From NCBI GenBank assembly GCA_029948255.1, contig JALIZF010001921.1:620001-684000 (forward strand): 64,000 nucleotides of DNA, read 5' to 3'. Made by a program: the position numbers and the translations under genes. Below are positions 12,064 through 24,000 of this stretch, piece after piece. The DNA comes from Telmatactis stephensoni. Lineage: Eukaryota > Cnidaria > Anthozoa > Actiniaria > Isophelliidae. The stretch's first letter is position 1, and every line of letters begins with the position of its first letter. The notes under the pieces were generated by a model, which was given only the letters and a program-made list of their open reading frames with translations, was not told the DNA's origin and ran no database searches.

Positions 12064-15000
12064 ATGGAGTTAACCAGCTCTAACTCGTCTGGTATTGAAA
12101 GCCAATCGTCTACATTTGAAACGAACTTTGTGGATGGTGAACAAGGCGGTGAACCGCAGGATTGTCGACGTGCAACAGCAACAACAACGACATCAAGATG
12201 GAGTGCCCGAAAAGTTGTGATATTGATTTTGTTAGCATTTGTTTACTTCCTAACGTGGTGCTCTGTCAGCCTTTGGTCGCCTTTCTTGCCAATTGAGGTA
12301 AATGGTCATCAAAAAGGAATCAAATATTGTTGTAAAACACCAGACATTAACCGGCGCCGTAATCAAACATAATGTCGTTGTTTTTGTTTGTTTGTTTGTT
12401 CTGTAATTTATTTAGTTTTGGTTGCATAGAACATTTCCTTTCTTAAATATATTGTTTTTGGTCGCTATAGTCAATGAAAATTGTTTGCTGTTTCGGGAAA
12501 TTGTCCATTGACCTCGAAGCCATGACCCTTTTGGTGTATCGAGGTATATCAGTTACATTCCGTAATTTTCGATCCCGAAACAGAGGTGGATCCAGGAATA
12601 CCCTTCAAGGGAGGGATGCAATCGGATCCATAGGACATTTTGGAAAATCATCGAGAAGAAACTGAAAGACCAAAGTCGTCTGAGGAGGGTGTGCGCACTC
12701 CTTCACCCCACCCCCAATTTGAGTAGGTATAACGTGACCCTCTCTCCCTTCGTACGTTTCCCGTATATTTATCTCTCTATTGTTAATCTAAATCCCCTAA
12801 ATAACCAAGTTGGTTTAAACTCTTCCTCAGTCCCTGCTCGATCGTTGCATCCTAATCTATTAACTTAACCGACGCGTACTGCTTACGTAGCGTGTCACGC
12901 GGTAGTAGTTCGTTACGTACGATAAACCGTTTATAGTACAATACAATAACTTTATTATTGGTCTTTGGTATTTTCATACATGAGTATGGTCCAATAATTC
13001 ACAGCAGTGTTGTTAGACAGCTAATCGATGAAAGAATAAGCAAATCAAGCAAAAATATAAAATAACAAAATTGAAGAACAGATAAGTAACAATTTATTGA
13101 CTTATAATACCGAAGTCTAACGGCTCGGAAAATCACCAATATTTGTCCTAGTGCTCTTGCCCTGATCCTGCAAAATTCGCTTGATCCGTGATCCCTAATA
13201 CATACCTCTTTACGACCCTGTTCTCTTGGATTCCTATCCATATTCATGCAAAAACTCCCTTCCCTAATTATTAAATTCGACTTTTTCTTTTGCATTTAAT
13301 CATCTTTCTCTTTTCCCATTGCTTATATAGGCTTCAAAACGTGGTGTTACTAGTACAGAAGTTGGCTTCATATATGGTACATACAGTCTGGTTTCTTTTC
13401 TAATAGCTTTTTATTATGGCCCTGTACTGGTAAGTCATATTAATGAAACACGTATTTACTTCAAGTGGAATTTTGAATGAAAGATGCAGTGCTAGAAGAG
13501 AAATCCACCGAGGAAACCTTCTGAGCTATGATCCTATGATTTGTTTCCCTAATTATCAAAGCAGAAGGGAAGGGAAGGGAAGGGAAAATTCTCCAACCCC
13601 CGGTGGAACTCGAATCCCCGAACCCACCAACTGAACTACGATGTCAACTGCCATTTCATTGGATACGGGCGTGGCTTAAAGGGGAAAGGGAAGAGGGCCA
13701 AAAAGTTCATTTTTTATCTCCAAACAAAACTCAACTCATGCACATTCGAAATCAAAGAAGAACGATCGAGACCCTTTGTTATTACAGTACCAACTTATTA
13801 TTTCAACACGAAAATCTATGTCATACTTTACACTATCTAGCACTAAATAGCACTAACTAAACAATAAAAAACAATAGAATTTGCATAATTTAGCATTATT
13901 TAGTACTATTTACGTTGCACACTTTTAGTGTTTGTACTCTATCGAGCACTATACTGAATGGCTAAAAGTATTTTTCGTTGTAGATTCCCCAAACTGGTCC
14001 ATATTTTGTCTTGTTTGCTGGTTTGTTTTTAAATGGAGGCACCAGTGTTATATGTGGGTAAGCAGTTTTATGTATTTGAAGACTGTTACACTTTGTATAT
14101 ACTTCTTGTTTGAGAACTCATAACAGACTGTTGAAACCTTTCTATCACAATGACTATTCTGTTTAATTTGCTTTATTTTTGATTCTCAGATTCTTAGACC
14201 TCATAACAGATCGTAAAATGTTTACAATCTACTGTTTTATTGTTCGTGCAGTGGGTGCACTGGGTGGAGCGGCATGTGAGACGTCCATCTTTGTTGTTGT
14301 CACAGATGAATTCAGAGAAAATATTGCTCTTGCTATAGTAAGTTGTTGTTTGTGATGTAATAATGGCAAATGATGCTGATGATGGAATGGGGAACGTTTT
14401 ACCCAAAAGTAAGCGCATTAGCCACTTTCATACTGTGAAGACTGGGTACGATTCCCTTAAACTTTGAAGATGGCAACACAAAACTTATGTAGTCAGAAAG
14501 AGCACATCGAGCTGTATATAATCCCGAGGTTTGATGTTAATCGGATATACATTGAAAGAGATACAGCAGTTCATACATGCTACAATCACGGACAAAAATC
14601 CTTGAGACAGTTATGAAATCCATACATTTCAGCTGTTACTTGATTAGGTCGCCTCTTCCTTACAAGTTATTTGTTGAATCCCCCCTCCCCCCCGGGTCAA
14701 TGTTGTACCAGACGATAGCCCATTCTATGGACGACATTGTGCACCTACCTCAACATTGGGTGAGAGGGGGAGAGGGGAGAACAATTAACTGAAGGTGATG
14801 GGTTTACCCAAAAATCAACATGTTTTTCGTTTTGTCTTAACCTTTTTGTCCGGCATTGTCTATGACATGTTTTGCGCTTTACGGGGGCCAGTTCAAGGGT
14901 ATACCAAAAAAGCCTCTTGCAAAATGTTCACATCAAGTGTACGTATTTGTACAGGAAGTTGTAGATAACGGTCTTAGTGTATGAGGAAATATGGGACAAA

Positions 15001-18000
15001 TTAAGTTTTCGCAGATTACCTATTAAAAACGTAGCTATTTCACACTCCTTAGAAATAGAATAGCAATTTCCACATTTACGCTTAGAGATTAAACGTGGAC
15101 CTTCTTCAAAGATATGAAAACGATTAGTTATCTTCAGAAAGGTCTGGAGAATCAGAAAATTAAAGAGGTTAGGTACCACAGACGTGTGAAGTCTACATTT
15201 AGTAACTTACAGCCAGGCAGATTAAGAGCGAATTCTCTCACGCAATGATTTCGCCGAAATTGGTGTGCACTCCTTCAACATTTGCAATGCTAAAGTTAAG
15301 CATTGGTGCTGTTTTCGAGAAAGCCATCAGAATGGAGGTGTACGCAAGTATATAGCCATTTGGTTGGATAAAAGTTACAGGCGGTTAACTGCTTAGCAGT
15401 CCTGGTACACAAACGTGGAATCAGGGTCCGTTTATATTCTAAGCCTCACAATAATTACCATAATTACCATAGCGCGTGGAAATATGTTACCAAATGTGTT
15501 ATGAAATCAAACACTGAATGATAAACAAAATCGCTGGTCGACGATCGCGAAATGGACATGCCGCGTGTCTAGTGCAACTTGATACAACCGAGCTATCAAA
15601 TCCCAAGGGAGTCTAACATGAGTTCCCTTCTTGTGCTAAGTTTTGCGGTGCTGATACTAAGTTGATCGTTTTCTTATATATATGTGGGTGTTTTTACCTA
15701 TATAAACGGTTATAACTCGGTTAACTTCATTCAAATATTGCATATTTGAAATAAAACCACGATTAACAAGCCATCTTATCGGTTAACAGCCAATCTTTTC
15801 TATAAGTAGATATCAGTCAGTTCTTCTCTAGAGAAAAGTGGTGTAGATCGTTCGTTAACCGTTGAAAACAAAATCAATGAGGTTGTGAATCGTGCGAAAT
15901 CTTTGTTTACCTGAAAGCTAACATATTGACAGTTTGAAAGAGTTCCTTCGAGGTTTTATTATAAAGAGAATCAAAACTTTTTGGCAGCTTGGGTAATCAA
16001 ATTCCTCTATGTACAGTAGTGTAACGCGATAAACTGACATGTCACGCAATGTCCAGAGGAATTGTAACGCGCGCGCGTGACCCTGATCTAAAAAATATGT
16101 AGCGTTTTTAGATATTCGTTAAATGTTAGATTAAACAACAAACTTTTATTGAAAAAGCGATGTTAATATTTGGTACTTTGTCCTTTAGAAGCAATCATAA
16201 GATTCAGACTACTGTTACTGGATTTATAGTCTTATCTATTTTAGTAACAAGAATTAAAACTGTACAATGTTTCTATAACTCTATCTGCGAACTGTCTATA
16301 GTTCTCACGTGTAATATTTTGTTCCAGTGCTTGTTTCCTCAGCATAATAATTGATCCTGGATAGGTATATTCTTATCTTGCCAGAGATATTTTATATAAT
16401 TTCGAGCATGATCGCTTATTTCCTTGATATAAACCATGGACATAAAGAGCTGAAGTACTATAATCACGTGCGACAGCAACCAATAACTTTAAGAAGCATC
16501 AAAGGCTTTTTTGCCTACACAACTGTTATTCTTTCGTTATGATTGGTAATTAGAATTTGCGTTCATCATGACAACGAGTGAAAAATTTAGTACAGACACT
16601 GTGAAATTTACGTAAACGCGCGATAACAGGCTTATCGTTTATATACAATCACGGACAAAAATCCTTGAGACAGTTATGAAATCCATACATTTCAGCTGTT
16701 ACTTGATTAGGTCGCCTCTTCCTTACAAGTTATTTGTTGAATCCCCCCTCCCCCCCGGGTCAATGTTGTACCAGACGATAGCCCATTCTATGGACGACAT
16801 TGTGCACCTACCTCAACATTGGGTGAGAGGGGGAGAGGGGAGAACAATTAACTGAAGGTGATGGGTTTACCCAAAAATCAACATGTTTTTCGTTTTGTCT
16901 TAACCTTTTTGTCCGGCATTGTCTATGACATGTTTTGCGCTTTACGGGGGCCAGTTCAAGGGTATACCAAAAAAGCCTCTTGCAAAATGTTCACATCAAG
17001 TGTACGTATTTGTACAGGAAGTTGTAGATAACGGTCTTAGTGTATGAGGAAATATGGGACAAATTAAGTTTTCGCAGATTACCTATTAAAAACGTAGCTA
17101 TTTCACACTCCTTAGAAATAGAATAGCAATTTCCACATTACGCTTAGAGATTAAACGTGGACCTTCTTCAAAGATATGAAAACGATTAGTTATCTTCAGA
17201 AAGGTCTGGAGAATCAGAAAATTAAAGAGGTTAGGTACCACAGACGTGTGAAGTCTACATTTAGTAACTTACAGCCAGGCAGATTAAGAGCGAATTCTCT
17301 CACGCAATGATTTCGCCGAAATTGGTGTGCACTCCTTCAACATTTGCAATGCTAAAGTTAAGCATTGGTGCTGTTTTCGAGAAAGCCATCAGAATGGAGG
17401 TGTACGCAAGTATATAGCCATTTGGTTGGATAAAAGTTACAGGCGGTTAACTGCTTAGCAGTCCTGGTACACAAACGTGGAATCAGGGTCCGTTTATATT
17501 CTAAGCCTCACAATAATTACCATAATTACCATAGCGCGTGGAAATATGTTACCAAATGTGTTATGAAATCAAACACTGAATGATAAACAAAATCGCTGGT
17601 CGACGATCGCGAAATGGACATGCCGCGTGTCTAGTGCAACTTGATACAACCGAGCTATCAAATCCCAAGGGAGTCTAACATGAGGTCCCTTCTTGTGCTA
17701 AGTTTTGCGGTGCTGATACTAAGTTGATCGTTTTCTTATATATATGTGGGTGTTTTTACCTATATAAACGGTTATAACTCGGTTAACTTCATTCAAATAT
17801 TGCATATTTGAAATAAAACCACGATTAACAAGCCATCTTATCGGTTAACAGCCAATCTTTTCTATAAGTAGATATCAGTCAGTTCTTCTCTAGAGAAAAG
17901 TGGTGTAGATCGTTCGTTAACCGTTGAAAACAAAATCAATGAGGTTGTGAATCGTGCGAAATCTTTGTTTACCTGAAAGCTAACATATTGACAGTTTGAA

Positions 18001-21000
18001 AGAGTTCCTTCGAGGTTTTATTATAAAGAGAATCAAAACTTTTTGGCAGCTTGGGTAATCAAATTCCTCTATGTACAGTAGTGTAACGCGATAAACTGAC
18101 ATGTCACGCAATGTCCAGAGGAATTGTAACGCGCGCGCGTGACCCTGATCTAAAAAATATGTAGCGTTTTTAGATATTCGTTAAATGTTAGATTAAACAA
18201 CAAACTTTTATTGAAAAAGCGATGTTAATATTTGGTACTTTGTCCTTTAGAAGCAATCATAAGATTCAGACTACTGTTACTGGATTTATAGTCTTATCTA
18301 TTTTAGTAACAAGAATTAAAACTGTACAATGTTTCTATAACTCTATCTGCGAACTGTCTATAGTTCTCACGTGTAATATTTTGTTCCAGTGCTTGTTTCC
18401 TCAGCATAATAATTGATCCTGGATAGGTATATTCTTATCTTGCCAGAGATATTTTATATAATCTCGAGCATGATCGGCTTATTTCCTTGATATAAACCAT
18501 GGACATAAAGAGCTGAAGTACTATAATCACGTGCGACAGCAACCAATAACTTTAAGAAGCATCAAAGGCTTTTTTGCCTACACAACTGTTATTCTTTCGT
18601 TATGATTGGTAATTAGAATTTGCGTTCATCATGACAACGAGTGAAAAATTTAGTACAGACACTGTGAAATTTACGTAAACGCGCGATAACAGGCTTATCG
18701 TTTATATACAATCACGGACAAAAATCCTTGAGACAGTTATGAAATCCATACATTTCAGCTGTTACTTGATTAGGTCGCCTCTTCCTTACAAGTTATTTGT
18801 TGAATCCCCCCTCCCCCCCGGGTCAATGTTGTACCAGACGATAGCCCATTCTATGGACGACATTGTGCACCTACCTCAACATTGGGTGAGAGGGGGAGAG
18901 GGGAGAACAATTAACTGAAGGTGATGGGTTTACCCAAAAATCAACATGTTTTTCGTTTTGTCTTAACCTTTTTGTCCGGCATTGTCTATGACATGTTTTG
19001 CGCTTTACGGGGGCCAGTTCAAGGGTATACCAAAAAAGCCTCTTGCAAAATGTTCACATCAAGTGTACGTATTTGTACAGGAAGTTGTAGATAACGGTCT
19101 TAGTGTATGAGGAAATATGGGACAAATTAAGTTTTCGCAGATTACCTATTAAAAACGTAGCTATTTCACACTCCTTAGAAATAGAATAGCAATTTCCACA
19201 TTTACGCTTAGAGATTAAACGTGGACCTTCTTCAAAGATATGAAAACGATTAGTTATCTTCAGAAAGGTCTGGAGAATCAGAAAATTAAAGAGGTTAGGT
19301 ACCACAGACGTGTGAAGTCTACATTTAGTAACTTACAGCCAGGCAGATTAAGAGCGAATTCTCTCACGCAATGATTTCGCCGAAATTGGTGTGCACTCCT
19401 TCAACATTTGCAATGCTAAAGTTAAGCATTGGTGCTGTTTTCGAGAAAGCCATCAGAATGGAGGTGTACGCAAGTATATAGCCATTTGGTTGGATAAAAG
19501 TTACAGGCGGTTAACTGCTTAGCAGTCCTGGTACACAAACGTGGAATCAGGGTCCGTTTATATTCTAAGCCTCACAATAATTACCATAATTACCATAGCG
19601 CGTGGAAATATGTTACCAAATGTGTTATGAAATCAAACACTGAATGATAAACAAAATCGCTGGTCGACGATCGCGAAATGGACATGCCGCGTGTCTAGTG
19701 CAACTTGATACAACCGAGCTATCAAATCCCAAGGGAGTCTAACATGAGTTCCCTTCTTGTGCTAAGTTTTGCGGTGCTGATACTAAGTTGATCGTTTTCT
19801 TATATATATGTGGGTGTTTTTACCTATATAAACGGTTATAACTCGGTTAACTTCATTCAAATATTGCATATTTGAAATAAAACCACGATTAACAAGCCAT
19901 CTTATCGGTTAACAGCCAATCTTTTCTATAAGTAGATATCAGTCAGTTCTTCTCTAGAGAAAAGTGGTGTAGATCGTTCGTTAACCGTTGAAAACAAAAT
20001 CAATGAGGTTGTGAATCGTGCGAAATCTTTGTTTACCTGAAAGCTAACATATTGACAGTTTGAAAGAGTTCCTTCGAGGTTTTATTATAAAGAGAATCAA
20101 AACTTTTTGGCATGCTTGGGTAATCAAATTCCTCTATGTACAGTAGTGTAACGCGATAAACTGACATGTCACGCAATGTCCAGAGGAATTGTAACGCGCG
20201 CGCGTGACCCTGATCTAAAAAATATGTAGCGTTTTTAGATATTCGTTAAATGTTAGATTAAACAACAAACTTTTATTGAAAAAGCGATGTTAATATTTGG
20301 TACTTTGTCCTTTAGAAGCAATCATAAGATTCAGACTACTGTTACTGGATTTATAGTCTTATCTATTTTAGTAACAAGAATTAAAACTGTACAATGTTTC
20401 TATAACTCTATCTGCGAACTGTCTATAGTTCTCACGTGTAATATTTTGTTCCAGTGCTTGTTTCCTCAGCATAATAATTGATCCTGGATAGGTATATTCT
20501 TATCTTGCCAGAGATATTTTATATAATCTCGAGCATGATCGGCTTATTTCCTTGATATAAACCATGGACATAAAGAGCTGAAGTACTATAATCACGTGCG
20601 ACAGCAACCAATAACTTTAAGAAGCATCAAAGGCTTTTTTGCCTACACAACTGTTATTCTTTCGTTATGATTGGTAATTAGAATTTGCGTTCATCATGAC
20701 AACGAGTGAAAAATTTAGTACAGACACTGTGAAATTTACGTAAACGCGCGATAACAGGCTTATCGTTTATATACAATCACGGACAAAAATCCTTGAGACA
20801 GTTATGAAATCCATACATTTCAGCTGTTACTTGATTAGGTCGCCTCTTCCTTACAAGTTATTTGTTGAATCCCCCCTCCCCCCCGGGTCAATGTTGTACC
20901 AGACGATAGCCCATTCTATGGACGACATTGTGCACCTACCTCAACATTGGGTGAGAGGGGGAGAGGGGAGAACAATTAACTGAAGGTGATGGGTTTACCC

Positions 21001-24000
21001 AAAAATCAACATGTTTTTCGTTTTGTCTTAACCTTTTTGTCCGGCATTGTCTATGACATGTTTTGCGCTTTACGGGGGCCAGTTCAAGGGTATACCAAAA
21101 AAGCCTCTTGCAAAATGTTCACATCAAGTGTACGTATTTGTACAGGAAGTTGTAGATAACGGTCTTAGTGTATGAGGAAATATGGGACAAATTAAGTTTT
21201 CGCAGATTACCTATTAAAAACGTAGCTATTTCACACTCCTTAGAAATAGAATAGCAATTTCCACATTTACGCTTAGAGATTAAACGTGGACCTTCTTCAA
21301 AGATATGAAAACGATTAGTTATCTTCAGAAAGGTCTGGAGAATCAGAAAATTAAAGAGGTTAGGTACCACAGACGTGTGAAGTCTACATTTAGTAACTTA
21401 CAGCCAGGCAGATTAAGAGCGAATTCTCTCACGCAATGATTTCGCCGAAATTGGTGTGCACTCCTTCAACATTTGCAATGCTAAAGTTAAGCATTGGTGC
21501 TGTTTTCGAGAAAGCCATCAGAATGGAGGTGTACGCAAGTATATAGCCATTTGGTTGGATAAAAGTTACAGGCGGTTAACTGCTTAGCAGTCCTGGTACA
21601 CAAACGTGGAATCAGGGTCCGTTTATATTCTAAGCCTCACAATAATTACCATAATTACCATAGCGCGTGGAAATATGTTACCAAATGTGTTATGAAATCA
21701 AACACTGAATGATAAACAAAATCGCTGGTCGACGATCGCGAAATGGACATGCCGCGTGTCTAGTGCAACTTGATACAACCGAGCTATCAAATCCCAAGGG
21801 AGTCTAACATGAGTTCCCTTCTTGTGCTAAGTTTTGCGGTGCTGATACTAAGTTGATCGTTTTCTTATATATATGTGGGTGTTTTTACCTATATAAACGG
21901 TTATAACTCGGTTAACTTCATTCAAATATTGCATATTTGAAATAAAACCACGATTAACAAGCCATCTTATCGGTTAACAGCCAATCTTTTCTATAAGTAG
22001 ATATCAGTCAGTTCTTCTCTAGAGAAAAGTGGTGTAGATCGTTCGTTAACCGTTGAAAACAAAATCAATGAGGTTGTGAATCGTGCGAAATCTTTGTTTA
22101 CCTGAAAGCTAACATATTGACAGTTTGAAAGAGTTCCTTCGAGGTTTTATTATAAAGAGAATCAAAACTTTTTGGCAGCTTGGGTAATCAAATTCCTCTA
22201 TGTACAGTAGTGTAACGCGATAAACTGACATGTCACGCAATGTCCAGAGGAATTGTAACGCGCGCGCGTGACCCTGATCTAAAAAATATGTAGCGTTTTT
22301 AGATATTCGTTAAATGTTAGATTAAACAACAAACTTTTATTGAAAAAGCGATGTTAATATTTGGTACTTTGTCCTTTAGAAGCAATCATAAGATTCAGAC
22401 TACTGTTACTGGATTTATAGTCTTATCTATTTTAGTAACAAGAATTAAAACTGTACAATGTTTCTATAACTCTATCTGCGAACTGTCTATAGTTCTCACG
22501 TGTAATATTTTGTTCCAGTGCTTGTTTCCTCAGCATAATAATTGATCCTGGATAGGTATATTCTTATCTTGCCAGAGATATTTTATATAATCTCGAGCAT
22601 GATCGGCTTATTTCCTTGATATAAACCATGGACATAAAGAGCTGAAGTACTATAATCACGTGCGACAGCAACCAATAACTTTAAGAAGCATCAAAGGCTT
22701 TTTTGCCTACACAACTGTTATTCTTTCGTTATGATTGGTAATTAGAATTTGCGTTCATCATGACAACGAGTGAAAAATTTAGTACAGACACTGTGAAATT
22801 TACGTAAACGCGCGATAACAGGCTTATCGTTTATATACAATCACGGACAAAAATCCTTGAGACAGTTATGAAATCCATACATTTCAGCTGTTACTTGATT
22901 AGGTCGCCTCTTCCTTACAAGTTATTTGTTGAATCCCCCCTCCCCCCCGGGTCAATGTTGTACCAGACGATAGCCCATTCTATGGACGACATTGTGCACC
23001 TACCTCAACATTGGGTGAGAGGGGGAGAGGGGAGAACAATTAACTGAAGGTGATGGGTTTACCCAAAAATCAACATGTTTTTCGTTTTGTCTTAACCTTT
23101 TTGTCCGGCATTGTAGATTTTACAAAGAAATGTATGGTTGTAGGGACAAAATGTCCCTACAAGCATACATTTCTTTGTAAATTCTACCATATTAGAACGG
23201 CTGTAAAACGTTCAATATTTGACCAATTAACACCAAACTTCGGGATTTTATATAACTCGATGTGCTCTTTCTGACTGTATGAGTTTTGTGTTACCATCGT
23301 CAAAATTTGAGGGACTCGTACCCAGTCTTCACGGTATGAAAGTGGCTAATTTGTTTTTATTCATTTAATATGTGATCCCTTTTCCTGAAAGGTTTCCTGA
23401 GTTTTAAATGTGATATTTTCACATTCTATGTGGGGAACATGGCAAATTAGAAGCCTCTAAATTGGTTATTGTTTTGCGCGCTTATGATTAATTGAAGATT
23501 TTTGACGTAAAAAAGTAAAGTAAAGCAACCATATTTAACGTCGATAACTCGTAACTGTAATTCAACTGACAAACCTGAAGTCGACGGTGCGCTCATTTTA
23601 CTCCCCTCTCTCCATCAGTGCTCCGTTATAAGGGTATTCAAAGCTAATTAAAGCACATAGACGGGACCGTTTGCTTACGGCGCTTGGATTCTATCGTTTA
23701 AGAGCCTTGTGCGCGCGATGGTGGAATTACTTAAAATATAATTAGTTGCCACGAACATCGTACAGACATAAATACTGAGTTTCGCTATCTATAATGGTCT
23801 CTTGGGGCTGCCTACTTCTTACACGCATTGTTACTTATTTTCTCAGAGTGTGATACGTGTTTTTAATGCTATAGGCTTCATAGTTGGGCCAGTACTTGGT
23901 GGAGGACTATATCAAGTGAGTATTATCAAATATAAACAAGTTAATTCATGAATGGTAAACCTGTCTCTATAAAAAACCAAACCAATGTTTCGGGCGCTCA

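Larger units (their letters stand above)
14417..23350. mobile_element. Large non-coding element: inverted repeats enclosing a 2.06-kb tandem array
   Basis: The sequence at 14417-14580 reappears, reverse-complemented and about 80% identical by eye, at 23187-23350. Shared blocks include GTGAAGACTGGGTACGA, AACACAAAACT and GTCAGAAAGAGCACATCGAG. Between them lie the tandem array and a 71-bp hairpin. The whole block sits in intron 4 of transporter copy 2, and the matching intron of copy 1 lacks it, so it inserted or expanded after the duplication or was lost from copy 1. No transposase or long frame was found and no clean target-site duplication could be fixed. It may be a non-autonomous or foldback DNA transposon with an amplified core. 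Confidence 0.7.

Noticed and set aside
12584..12660. Possible hAT-like MITE end (GAGGTGGATCCAGG)
   Set aside because: No mirrored right end was found, so it is at best a fragment.
14581..22835. Recurrent 64-aa and 83-aa frames in the satellite units
   Set aside because: They recur only because the units are near-identical. Unit 2 breaks the minus-strand frame by a one-base deletion, and neither resembles a known protein.
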